Shown here piece after piece: positions 18,525 to 26,422 of a stretch of 64,000 nt of DNA. Within the stretch, counting starts at the first letter, position 1. Every line of letters begins with the position of its first letter. The stretch covers positions 62,001 to 126,000 of the forward strand of contig CANJSF010000007.1 of NCBI GenBank assembly GCA_947476925.1. The letters run 5' to 3'. The notes under the pieces were generated by a model. It was not told the DNA's origin and made no database searches. It saw nothing but the letters and a program-made list of their open reading frames with translations. Position numbers and translations under genes: made by a program. This DNA is from Rhodospirillaceae bacterium (lineage in GTDB: Bacteria; Pseudomonadota; Alphaproteobacteria; Rhodospirillales; Rhodospirillaceae).

Positions 18525-18844
18525 CGCGCGAGTCTTTCGTTCAGGGCCTTCAAGCGGCTCCTGTCGGAAGACCGCGGCAATCAGGTGGTTTTGGGCGAGG
18601 GTGACGTCGATGCGACGCTAAGTCTGCACATCACACAGGTGGCGTGTTGCGGTACGAAAATCGTAATCATGTGTCGCCTCCTGGTCTGACCGTTGTGAAC
18701 GTGAGGTTTAAGCGGGCCGTGTCTTATGGCGCGCGCTGGCCAAAGTCAATACGTCAGGTTGTGAGATTGCGCTGTTGCACCGCTTCACTGTGTTGAACCT
18801 GCGCCGTATCATTCATCCCAGATCACATCATGGAGGGGATAACC
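18525..18844. other. Divergent intergenic region between MATE gene and phaB, 320 bp
   Basis: This region must hold promoters for the leftward MATE gene and for phaB. It contains the small frame 18581-18670 listed separately. No TGC-N3-GCA palindrome like those at the other pha promoters was seen here. Confidence 0.4.
18581..18670 (-). CDS. Possible 29-residue leader ORF upstream of the MATE gene
   Basis: The ATG at 18670 is preceded by an almost ideal ribosome site, GGAGGCG (minus strand of 18675-18681), six bases away. The frame encodes MITIFVPQHATCVMCRLSVA plus nine residues rich in Ser, Thr and Pro and ends with TGA, 56 bp before the MATE start. The MATE gene itself has only a weak ribosome site. 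No family is recognised; a leader peptide or a chance frame are both possible. Confidence 0.3.
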   Translation of the reverse strand: MITIFVPQHATCVMCRLSVASTSPSPKTT

Positions 18845-19573
18845 ATGGCGGACTCACGAGTAGCAATTGTCACAGGTGGAACGCGCGGCATTGGTAAAGC
18901 CATCAGCGTAGCGTTGAAAAACGCCGGACATAAAGTGGCGGCGAATTATGGCGGCAATGACGAAGCTGCCAAAGCATTCACCGTCGAGACGGGCATTGCC
19001 GCATACAAATGGGACGTCGGCGATTTCAAAGCCTGCCAAAACGGCGTGACGTTAGTGACCAAAGATTTGGGGCCCGTTGATATTGTTGTGAATAACGCTG
19101 GCATCACGCGCGATGCCACCATGCACAAAATGGGCTTCGAGCAATGGCAAGAGGTCATCAACACAAATCTAGGCGCATGTTTTAACATGTGCCGTGCGGT
19201 GATTGACTCTATGCGTCATCGTGGCTTCGGGCGGATCGTGAATATTGGATCGATCAATGGGCAGGCCGGCCAATACGGCCAAGTGAATTACGCCGCCGCC
19301 AAATCAGGTATTCACGGCTTCACCAAAGCGTTGGCGCAAGAGGGGGCGGGCAAAAACATCACTGTCAATGCTATCGCGCCGGGCTATGTGGATACCGATA
19401 TGGTGCGCGCCGTTCCGCCGCCAGTGCTGGAAAAAATTATCGCTCGCATTCCCGTGGGCCGCTTAGGCCGCGCCGAAGATATCGCGCGCGGGGTAATGTT
19501 TTTGGTGGCCGACGATGCTGACTTTATTACAGGTTCGACCATGTCGATCAACGGCGGGCAACATATGTATTAA
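18845..19573 (+). CDS. phaB: Acetoacetyl-CoA reductase
   Basis: PhaB reduces acetoacetyl-CoA to (R)-3-hydroxybutyryl-CoA with NADPH. The 242-residue classical short-chain dehydrogenase shows the cofactor motif TGGTRGIGKA, NNAG at DIVVNNAGITRD, catalytic Ser in NIGSINGQAGQYGQ, Tyr-x3-Lys in YAAAKSG, and the PhaB-type end FITGSTMSINGGQHMY. The ATG at 18845 is chosen because GGAGGGG at 18832-18838 is six bases upstream; the ATG at 18830 lies ahead of that site. It is separated from phaA by the MATE gene. Confidence 0.95.
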   Translation: MADSRVAIVTGGTRGIGKAISVALKNAGHKVAANYGGNDEAAKAFTVETGIAAYKWDVGDFKACQNGVTLVTKDLGPVDIVVNNAGITRDATMHKMGFEQWQEVINTNLGACFNMCRAVIDSMRHRGFGRIVNIGSINGQAGQYGQVNYAAAKSGIHGFTKALAQEGAGKNITVNAIAPGYVDTDMVRAVPPPVLEKIIARIPVGRLGRAEDIARGVMFLVADDADFITGSTMSINGGQHMY

Positions 19574-19596
19574 GTACATTCAGCCGTGGATAAACA

Positions 19597-19628
19597 AAAA
19601 AGCGGAGATCTGTGGATCTCCGCTTTTT
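19597..19628. terminator. Bidirectional rho-independent terminator
   Basis: A perfect 14-bp stem (AAAAAGCGGAGATC at 19597-19610 and its complement at 19615-19628) with a TGTG loop ends in T-runs on both strands. It lies between the convergent phaB and spt genes and should stop transcription from both sides. Confidence 0.92.
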
Positions 19629-19651
19629 GCTGATTCGAATGTGAAAATGAT

Positions 19652-20881
19652 TTAGCCAGCCGCGACGCGGCGCGCTTTGTGCTCGATCAGGCCCATCTTG
19701 CTAGCGACGTCTTTGAAAATCGCCACCACTTCGCGCAGTTGTTCTTCGGTATGCGCGGCGCACAGGCTGCAGCGCAACAGCGAGTAGCCATAAGGTGTGG
19801 CCGGCGGCAAAGCCAGGTTCACATACACGCCCGCTTCAATCAGGCCGCGCCAGAAGGCCACAGCCACTTGCGGGTCGGGTGCGACAACGGCAACGACTGG
19901 GCTGACGTCACTGGCGAGCTTGAGGCCAATTTCAGACAAGCCGTTATGCAAAATCTTGGCATTGCGCATCAGGCGCGTGCGTAGCGCGCCGCCTGATTTG
20001 ACGAGGCCAAGGTTCACGCGCGCCGACGCCACAACAGAAGGCGGCAGCGAGGCGGTGAAAATATACGCGCGGCAAACAAGGCGCAGCATCCCGAAATCGG
20101 GATAGCTGGACACCACAAAGCCGCCGACGGTTCCAACAGATTTCGAGAACGTGCCGACGATAAAATCAACGTCGTCTTCGCAGCCTACTTCTTCGGGCAA
20201 GCCGCGGCCATAACGGCCCAGAACGCCCATCGAGTGTGCTTCGTCGCTGAGGAGATACGTGTTGGTGTATTTCTTTTTGACGGCGACGATCTCGGCCATC
20301 GGAGCTTTGTCGCCCAGCATCGAGTAGATGCCTTCAATTACGATCAGCTTGTTGCCGGGTTTATCGGCCAAACGCGCCAAGCGTTTATCTAAGTCGGCAG
20401 CGTCATTATGCTTGAAGCGAATGATCTCGGCTTGGCTGGCACGCACGCCGTCGTAAATCGAGGCATGGCAATCGGCATCCATCAGGATGTAATCGCCGGG
20501 GCCCATCAGTGTCGACAGGACACCCGCATTGGCCAAAAAGCCGGTCGAAAAAACAATGGCGTGGTCTTTGTTAAAGAACTCGCACAGTGTGGTCTCAAGT
20601 TCTTTGTGGCCCGCATAGGTGCCGTTTGCCACACGTGAGCCAGTGGTCCCGGTGCCAAAAGCATCCAGCGCATCATGCGCGGCTTTCAAGGCTTCGGGCG
20701 CGAAGGTCAGGCCCAGATAATTGTTGGTGCCGCACAAGATGGTGCGACGATTGCCGATAATCGCCTCGGTCTGAGAAATGACCTGATCCATCTTCACTTG
20801 GAAGGGGTCTGCGCCGTCGCCCGCCAGAATTGCGTCGCGTTGCGCCATCAGGTTCGAGAAGCGATCAAAAATACCAGCCAT
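19652..20881 (-). CDS. spt: Serine palmitoyltransferase (alpha-oxoamine synthase family)
   Basis: A PLP enzyme that condenses serine with a fatty acyl thioester to 3-ketosphinganine, the first step of bacterial ceramide synthesis. The 409-residue protein has the AOS signatures NNYLGLTFAPE, GTGTTGSRVANGTYAGHKELE, stacking His139 (DCHAS), DEAHSMGVLG (Asp213, His216) and the Schiff-base Lys247 in GTFSKSVGTVGG. Biotin and heme enzymes share the fold; the assignment to Spt rests on the neighbours acpR, cerR and aasR, the same set known in Caulobacter. Start supported by AAGGAA eight bases upstream. Confidence 0.9.
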   Translation of the reverse strand: MAGIFDRFSNLMAQRDAILAGDGADPFQVKMDQVISQTEAIIGNRRTILCGTNNYLGLTFAPEALKAAHDALDAFGTGTTGSRVANGTYAGHKELETTLCEFFNKDHAIVFSTGFLANAGVLSTLMGPGDYILMDADCHASIYDGVRASQAEIIRFKHNDAADLDKRLARLADKPGNKLIVIEGIYSMLGDKAPMAEIVAVKKKYTNTYLLSDEAHSMGVLGRYGRGLPEEVGCEDDVDFIVGTFSKSVGTVGGFVVSSYPDFGMLRLVCRAYIFTASLPPSVVASARVNLGLVKSGGALRTRLMRNAKILHNGLSEIGLKLASDVSPVVAVVAPDPQVAVAFWRGLIEAGVYVNLALPPATPYGYSLLRCSLCAAHTEEQLREVVAIFKDVASKMGLIEHKARRVAAG

Positions 20882-20931
20882 GGGCGAATTCCTTTTGTGT
20901 CTTGCTCAGTGAACCGGCCAGCCTTGAGGTG

Positions 20932-21198
20932 TTAACCCCGGTCGGCCTTGACGATCTTTTCCACAGCAACGGCGAGTTCGTGGATGGTCGTGATATCGGG
21001 CAACATGTTCATGGGCACCGAGATATCAAACCGGTCCTCGACCGTGGCTACGAACTCCATCACCACCAAGGAATCGAAGTTCAAATCTTCGCTGAACCGG
21101 GTCCCAGGCTTGAGGTCTACTCCGGTTTTGTTGAAAGGGGTCAGAAGTTCATGCAGCGCTGTGACCGTCTCGGAAGAAGGTTCACCGTTCACCGTCAT
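20932..21198 (-). CDS. acpR: Acyl carrier protein of the ceramide cluster
   Basis: An 88-residue acidic carrier protein with the phosphopantetheine Ser43 in DLNFDSLVVMEFV. It would hold the acyl chain that Spt condenses with serine, loaded by the acyl-AMP ligase encoded upstream in the same cluster. The ATG at 21198 is chosen; a TTG at 21228 would add ten hydrophobic residues without a ribosome site. It lies 50 bp before spt on the same strand. The name follows the Caulobacter ceramide genes and is based on context. Confidence 0.88.
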   Translation of the reverse strand: MTVNGEPSSETVTALHELLTPFNKTGVDLKPGTRFSEDLNFDSLVVMEFVATVEDRFDISVPMNMLPDITTIHELAVAVEKIVKADRG

Positions 21199-21319
21199 AA
21201 CCGTCAAAACCAGTTCAACTAAAACCAACGTCGGGATGGCGTTTTCTTGTCTCGCAACTGCGAACGCCTTGGCTCGACCCCCCTATTGGGCGGGAATGAA
21301 GGAAAAATGACAAATCAAC

Positions 21320-22291
21320 TCAGCTGTAACTCTTTAACAAGCCTTGTGAAATTGCCCAATTCACGGTGTTTTTGAACCCGTCTTTGATGCCCCAACGAGG
21401 GTTCCAGCCTGGTACCGTGGGGCCACGGGCGACCCAGTCGGGGTGCAGGAGTTCTGGGATTTTATCCCAACTCAAAGTTGATGATTGCTGGGTCATTTGC
21501 GCGAAAACAGAGCCAGCCGCACCAGCCAGATATAGCGCCGCGGCGGGAATCGCGAACAGCTTCGGTTTGGTTTGCAGCGCCGCGCCAGCTGCGGCCACCA
21601 CGCCAGGCCAGTCATGACCGCCCGGTTGGCCGTCGTCGATCTCCAATGGTTCGCCTGGGTCATCGCGAAGCGGTAGCAGGTTCAAAATGGCACTCACGAG
21701 GTCATCGACATGAATCAGCGACAGTCGCGCATGCCGATGGGGCGGGGCGATGCCAAAACCACGCGCGGCCAGTAGGAAGATTCGCAATGTCTCTTTGTCA
21801 CCGGGCCCATACACGGCGGGCGGACGAATGATGCTGATCGACATTTTGCTGGTGAAGGGCCGCAGCGCCTTTTCGCTCTCTCTTTTACTCAGGGCATAAT
21901 TCGACAGGCGCGGCTCTCGCGCAGCTAAAGACGACACATGAATGAAGCGCGGCGGCTCGGCCTGCGCGGCGGCGATTTTTGCCAGTCGTCGCGTGCCTTC
22001 AGCGTTGTCGGCCAAGAACTGATCCCGGTTGAGGGCTTTAATGGCGCCAGCCAAATGAATCACGGCATCGCACCCGCTGACAAAATTTTGCAGTTGGGCC
22101 TCATCGCTCAGTGAACCTGAGACCCAGCTTAATGTTCCCGGCAAATCATCGTTGGGCAAGCTCGGCGCCCGCCGCGACAAGGCTTTGACGTTGGCGCCAT
22201 CGCGTCGCAACGCCCGAACTAAATGCGTTCCGATAAATCCGGTGGCGCCGGTGACGCCAATAGTGGCCGTGACGTTGGTCACATCAACCAT
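21320..22291 (-). CDS. cerR: NAD-dependent epimerase/dehydratase family reductase, likely ceramide reductase
   Basis: A 323-residue extended short-chain dehydrogenase with the Rossmann motif GVTGATGFIGTHLVRAL, HLAG, catalytic Ser (HVSSLAA) and Tyr-x3-Lys (YALSKRE), then RPPAVYGPGD. In Caulobacter the equivalent gene reduces the 3-keto group of the ceramide precursor. The ATG at 22291 overlaps the aasR stop, which argues for translational coupling and against the longer frame starting at 22345. Substrate is inferred from cluster order. Confidence 0.82.
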   Translation of the reverse strand: MVDVTNVTATIGVTGATGFIGTHLVRALRRDGANVKALSRRAPSLPNDDLPGTLSWVSGSLSDEAQLQNFVSGCDAVIHLAGAIKALNRDQFLADNAEGTRRLAKIAAAQAEPPRFIHVSSLAAREPRLSNYALSKRESEKALRPFTSKMSISIIRPPAVYGPGDKETLRIFLLAARGFGIAPPHRHARLSLIHVDDLVSAILNLLPLRDDPGEPLEIDDGQPGGHDWPGVVAAAGAALQTKPKLFAIPAAALYLAGAAGSVFAQMTQQSSTLSWDKIPELLHPDWVARGPTVPGWNPRWGIKDGFKNTVNWAISQGLLKSYS

Positions 22292-24044
22292 CAAGCGCGG
22301 TGATCTCACCGACTTCGAACATGGTTTTCGCTTTGCCGCGCGCAAGTTTTCCCGACGTGGTCTTGGGCAAGCTTCGGGGCGCCACTAATACGACATCGCA
22401 GACAATGCCCACAGCTTCTTGCACGCGAGCCTTGACGTCGGCGATGAGTTTCCCGCGCTCTTCAATGTTGCCCGGGCGACATTGCACTAAAATTGTCGGC
22501 TTCTCGACACCTTGCGCATCGACCAACACAATCGCTGCTGAATCGCCCGAGCGCATGCCATCCATATGCTCGACGGTCCATTCAATGTCTTGCGGCCAAA
22601 CGTTGCGGCCGTTGACGATCATCATGTCTTTGGCCCGCCCGACGATGAACAGCTCCGCACCCAGCCAGTAGCCCAAATCGCCAGTGTCCAACCAACCGCC
22701 GTTCACAGCATCGGCCGTCGCATCGGGGTTGTTATAATAACCGGTCATCACGCTGGGGCCGGCGACATAGACACGGCCAATTTCGCGTTGGCCGAGCACG
22801 CGCCCATCATCGACATCACGTATTTCGACTTTGTGCCCTTTAATCACCTCGCCGCAGCCGACAAAGGTTCGTCCCGTGGGCGAGCCGTCATTTGGAACCG
22901 GCGTGGCCTGATGAGTCGCCAACCCATCTTTAGCAATGTGATCAAGCGTCATGCCCACCATGGGCCGCGAGAACGACACGCCCAACACGCATTCGGCCAA
23001 GCCATAGCTGCCGTTGAATGCCTTTTCCGACATGCCGTAGGGTTTAAATGTCTCGGCAAACAATTTCATGACTTGCGGCTTAATCATCTCGCCGCCGATG
23101 CCGGCAATGCGCCAACGCGACAGATCAAGGCCGAGCGAGCCTTCGGGCATGGTTTGCACACGCCGCGCGCACAACTCGTAGCCAAACGATGGCGAGAACG
23201 ACATGGTGCCCTGGTTCTCGCTCATCAGGCGCAGCCAGGTGAGTGGGCGGCGGGCAAAATCTTCGGTGGCGAGATAGTCGGTGGACGTTTGTGAGGTCAG
23301 CACGGCCAGCATAAAGCCCACCAGGCCCATGTCGTGGAAGAATGGCAACCATGAGACTGCGCGTTGCCCGGCAAAATTTTCCACCGCGTAACTCATGGCG
23401 GAACAGTTTTTCAGCAAGCTATCGTGCGTGACACATACGCCAGTGGGAAATCGCGTCGAGCCTGAGCTGTATTGAATGTAAGACAAGTCATTGGCGCGTG
23501 GCGTGTGCAGTTTGCCGTTGCTCTCGGTCCACGCAGCAACATCATCATAAGTGCCGATATGGGCTAACTCGCAACCTGCTGCGGCCTCTTGGATGAGGGG
23601 CAAATAATCGGGCGGCCCGAAAATCATGCGTGGTGTCGCCGACTGAACTTGGTTGCGAATTTGCGCAATGTACCCTTCGCGCCGACCAAAAGCCGTCGGC
23701 AGCGGCATGGGCACAGGAATGATGCCGGCGTATTGGCAGGCGAAGAAATGCACCAAAAACCCAGTTGTGGTCGCCGCCAATAGTGCCACCCGATCTCCCG
23801 GCTTTAGGCCCGCCGCGGATAACTTCACAGCGTGAACCACAGCGCGCGCACGCAGCTCGCGGAACGGCAGCACAGTGGCCAAATCACCACGGGCGGAATA
23901 AAAATTAAAACCGGTGTCGCCCTTGGCGGCATAGTCCAACGCTGCCGGCAGCGTCTCGAATTCGGCCAGGATCTTGGGCAGTGCGGTATTGTCTGTGGGC
24001 GTCGGTCGCAGCGGCGCCGAGGCTGACGGAGCGGATTGCGGCAT
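22284..24044 (-). CDS. aasR: Fatty acyl-AMP ligase / acyl-ACP synthetase of the ceramide cluster
   Basis: A 586-residue adenylating enzyme that would activate a fatty acid and load it on the neighbouring carrier protein. Signatures are SYIQYSSGSTRFPTGVCVTH (AMP motif, with Arg in place of the usual Gly), WLPFFHDMGLVGF (typical of the FAAL branch), NGSYGLAECVLGVSF, GWLDTGDLGYW and the catalytic-Lys end LPKTTSGKLARGK. Residue choice in WLPFFHDMG favours fatty acyl-AMP ligases over CoA ligases. It is the first gene of the leftward ceramide operon. Confidence 0.85.
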   Translation of the reverse strand: MPQSAPSASAPLRPTPTDNTALPKILAEFETLPAALDYAAKGDTGFNFYSARGDLATVLPFRELRARAVVHAVKLSAAGLKPGDRVALLAATTTGFLVHFFACQYAGIIPVPMPLPTAFGRREGYIAQIRNQVQSATPRMIFGPPDYLPLIQEAAAGCELAHIGTYDDVAAWTESNGKLHTPRANDLSYIQYSSGSTRFPTGVCVTHDSLLKNCSAMSYAVENFAGQRAVSWLPFFHDMGLVGFMLAVLTSQTSTDYLATEDFARRPLTWLRLMSENQGTMSFSPSFGYELCARRVQTMPEGSLGLDLSRWRIAGIGGEMIKPQVMKLFAETFKPYGMSEKAFNGSYGLAECVLGVSFSRPMVGMTLDHIAKDGLATHQATPVPNDGSPTGRTFVGCGEVIKGHKVEIRDVDDGRVLGQREIGRVYVAGPSVMTGYYNNPDATADAVNGGWLDTGDLGYWLGAELFIVGRAKDMMIVNGRNVWPQDIEWTVEHMDGMRSGDSAAIVLVDAQGVEKPTILVQCRPGNIEERGKLIADVKARVQEAVGIVCDVVLVAPRSLPKTTSGKLARGKAKTMFEVGEITALDG

Positions 24045-24163
24045 GGCCGCGTTTCTCTACACTGGGCTGTACGGGGTCAACTCACCGAGTGTAACATTTG
24101 TTGCAGAAATAATCACACCCAGCCTTCTTGGCGGTTGTGCGAACACCAAAGGGGGACATCAAA

Positions 24164-24997
24164 ATGCAAATAGATCGCGCGTTTGTGCGGCTGGGCGAGG
24201 GGCTGGTTCATTATCGCAGTTGCGGAAGCGACCAAGGCCGTGCGCCGCTTTATATGATCCATGCTTCTCCAGCTTCCGCAGAGCCACTTGTCGGCCTGAT
24301 GGGCGTTCTGGGGCAAACCCGGCGTTGCATTGCGCCGGACACACTCGGGAACGGAGATTCTGCCGCGCCGGCATTGGACTCGCCGGATATGGATTACTAC
24401 GCCGACAGCGTGGCGCGCATTCTCGACAAGCTCAAACTCGATAAAGTCGATGTATATGGCAGCCATACCGGGGCGCACATCGCGTGCGAATTGGCGATCC
24501 GCCATCCGAGCCGCGTGCGCAAAATTGTGTTCGATGGCATTGGCATGTTCAGTGCTGAAGACCGTGTGGATTTCTTGGCCAACTATGCGCCTCGAATGCA
24601 GGCCGACGAGTTCGGACGGCAATTCACCTGGGCGTGGCATTTCATTCGGGATCAAATGCTGCACTTCCCCTATTTCCGCCGCACACCTGCGTTCCGACGC
24701 GACCAACCCATGGCATCACCAGAGGTGTTGCATCGCATCGTGGTCGATGTGCTCAAGTCATTGACGACCTATCATAAAGGCTATCATGCCGCGTTTCGGC
24801 ACAAAGACGCTGAGCGCATCCCGCTGATCGGATGTCCGGTGTTTTGCATCGCCAGCACCGACGATCCGCTGCAAGAAGGTGTCGACCGTGCCCATGCGCT
24901 GGTAAAAACCGGCGCCAAAGCCATTGTGCCAAGCGAGCGCACGCCAGAGGGCCTGAATAAAAAAGGGGCTGCGGTTGTTGCGTTTCTCGATTCATAA
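24164..24997 (+). CDS. Alpha/beta hydrolase-fold protein with His at the nucleophile elbow
   Basis: A 278-residue cytoplasmic protein. The alpha/beta hydrolase layout is clear: oxyanion loop MIHASPASAE, a DTLGNGDS strand end, the elbow VDVYGSHTGAHIACELA and a late acidic strand VFCIASTDDPLQ. The elbow G-x-S-x-G becomes G99-S-H101-T-G103, so the nucleophile position is His, and no His is evident at the usual C-terminal place. The DNA in 24458-24472 is unambiguous. Start at ATG 24164 after GGGGG. It may form a pair with the DUF427 gene 9 bp downstream. Substrate unknown. Confidence 0.8.
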   Translation: MQIDRAFVRLGEGLVHYRSCGSDQGRAPLYMIHASPASAEPLVGLMGVLGQTRRCIAPDTLGNGDSAAPALDSPDMDYYADSVARILDKLKLDKVDVYGSHTGAHIACELAIRHPSRVRKIVFDGIGMFSAEDRVDFLANYAPRMQADEFGRQFTWAWHFIRDQMLHFPYFRRTPAFRRDQPMASPEVLHRIVVDVLKSLTTYHKGYHAAFRHKDAERIPLIGCPVFCIASTDDPLQEGVDRAHALVKTGAKAIVPSERTPEGLNKKGAAVVAFLDS

Positions 24998-25006
24998 GGC
25001 CAAGCG

Positions 25007-25429
25007 ATGAGTAATGAGATGAAGCGGAAAATCGACGCTGCCATTGCCAACGGGTATCGCATCGATATAGCGCCTTGTGCGGGCGTGGTGCGTGTCACCT
25101 GGCGCGGCCAAGTCATTGCCCAATCAAAGCGCGCGATGGTGCTGAATGAGACTCGTCACAATCCTGTGATCTATATTCCGCGCGAAGACGCGAACATGGC
25201 CATGATGGCGCGGAGCTCGCACGCCTCCCACTGCCCCTTTAAAGGCGATGCCAGCTATTTCAGTCTCGTTGATGGTGCGACTCGCGCTGAAAACGCCGTG
25301 TGGTCATACGAAACGCCGATCCCCGAAGCTGCAGGCATTGCCGGGCACCTTGCCTTCTATACGAAGGCCATGGGCGCATCCTTTGGCATTGAGGTCGAGA
25401 CGCTAGGGGCTGCGGTCACAACGCTGTGA
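25007..25429 (+). CDS. DUF427 domain protein
   Basis: A 140-residue small beta-fold protein of the DUF427 family, recognised from IPREDANMAMMARSSHASHC, CPFKGDASYFSL, ENAVWSYETP and GHLAFYTKAMG. The family's role is not established. It begins 9 bp after the alpha/beta hydrolase gene and is probably cotranscribed with it. Confidence 0.88.
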   Translation: MSNEMKRKIDAAIANGYRIDIAPCAGVVRVTWRGQVIAQSKRAMVLNETRHNPVIYIPREDANMAMMARSSHASHCPFKGDASYFSLVDGATRAENAVWSYETPIPEAAGIAGHLAFYTKAMGASFGIEVETLGAAVTTL

Positions 25430-25515
25430 TTGGCTGTTTGGGGCTTCAAGGTGTTTACTGGTCTTCAATCTCGGGCACCTAGGATGATGCTCTCTTAAAT
25501 TTGAAATTGGCCTTG

Positions 25516-25851
25516 ATGTCTGCACCCACCCTCCGCCGCAATGTGCTTTCTAGCTTGGTGCTGGCCGCCGCAGGTGCCGCATGCCTGGTTGCTAGCCCGT
25601 CTCAGGCGCAAGATCAGTCCAAAGCTGTCAAAGGCAAAGAGAAGTGTTTTGGCGTGGCCAAGGCTGGTGAAAACGGCTGCCAGTCGATGAGTGGGGCGCA
25701 TACCTGTGGCGGTTGCTCGTTGGTCGACTACAGCGGCGAGAACTGGAAGTGGGTGCCCATGGGGACCTGCATGAAAATGGGCGGCCAGCTGCAGTCGTTT
25801 GATGGATTCGGCAAGCTTGCCGCCATGACGCCCACCCCCAAGAACCGCTAA
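25516..25851 (+). CDS. bufA: DUF2282 bufferin-type RiPP precursor, five mature cysteines
   Basis: A 111-residue exported protein with a signal peptide (residues 1 to about 31, ending SQA) and a Cys-rich mature part: Cys44 (KEKCFG), Cys55 (GENGC), Cys64 and Cys67 (AHTCGGC) and Cys85 (PMGTC). DUF2282 proteins in Caulobacter are bufferins, copper-binding peptides whose cysteines are modified by the MNIO enzyme encoded nearby. This copy has one more mature Cys than its neighbour at 26058. The ATG at 25516 is chosen over a TTG at 25501; the ribosome site is not decisive. Confidence 0.85.
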   Translation: MSAPTLRRNVLSSLVLAAAGAACLVASPSQAQDQSKAVKGKEKCFGVAKAGENGCQSMSGAHTCGGCSLVDYSGENWKWVPMGTCMKMGGQLQSFDGFGKLAAMTPTPKNR

Positions 25852-25880
25852 CGGTTTATCCTGCGTTGCGATATCTCGCG

Positions 25881-25921
25881 TTTGTGATGCAAAAATGTTT
25901 TGTTTTTGGGGGCATCACAAA
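25881..25921. repeat. Inverted repeat TTTGTGATGC / GCATCACAAA between the bufA genes
   Basis: Two perfect 10-bp arms at 25881-25890 and 25912-25921 flank a 21-base T- and G-rich loop, 30 bp after the first bufA. No T-run follows the second arm. A stabilising RNA stem, attenuator or operator is possible. Confidence 0.45.
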
Positions 25922-26057
25922 ACTTTGATTCGAGACGCCCTTGTGTTCTCCTGTAACAATGTCACCGCCGCGCGCCGGACAGATCACCGTTCGATACAGC
26001 GCAGGCCGGCGCGCCAATGCTCGCTGCCATCACTTTTTGCTAACACAGGAGACTTCG

Positions 26058-26372
26058 ATGTCTGAACTCAATCTGAAAGCCTTTGCTGCCGCCGTCGCTG
26101 GCGCAGTTGCTGTTGCCTCGTTTGCCGCGCCGTCATTCGCTCAAGGCATGGGTGGCGATACCAAAGGCAAAGAAAAGTGCTACGGCGTTTCTAAGGCTGG
26201 CGAAAATCAATGTGCCGCGGCCAACGGCGCGCATAGCTGCCAAGCGCAGTCCAAAGTTGATATGGACGGCAACGAATGGAAATACGTCGAAGCTGGCTCT
26301 TGCGCCAAAATGGGTGGCAAAACTCAAGCTTTCCAAGGCAAAGGCATGATGCCGGAGAAGAAGGGCGGTTAA
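26058..26372 (+). CDS. bufA: DUF2282 bufferin-type RiPP precursor, four cysteines
   Basis: A 104-residue precursor paralogous to the one at 25516. Residues 1-29 form a signal peptide (SFAAPSFAQ). The mature peptide carries Cys41 (KEKCYG), Cys52 (GENQC), Cys61 (AHSC) and Cys82 (EAGSC), then a Lys/Gly/Met-rich tail. AGGAG six bases before the ATG supports the start. It lies 50 bp before the MNIO gene. By analogy it should be modified before export and sequester copper in the periplasm. Confidence 0.88.
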   Translation: MSELNLKAFAAAVAGAVAVASFAAPSFAQGMGGDTKGKEKCYGVSKAGENQCAAANGAHSCQAQSKVDMDGNEWKYVEAGSCAKMGGKTQAFQGKGMMPEKKGG

Positions 26373-26422
26373 ATCTGCACCTTTTCTGATGAGATACGAG
26401 ACGCTTTCGTGAAAGATCACTT

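Noticed and set aside
22566-23294. 242-codon frame antisense to aasR
   Set aside because: Shadow of the adenylating enzyme; composition is His/Ala-rich and without domains.
25953-25991. SigF-type promoter (GTAAC ... CGTTCGA) before the second bufA
   Set aside because: The two elements are 29 bases or more apart, too far for a -35/-10 pair.
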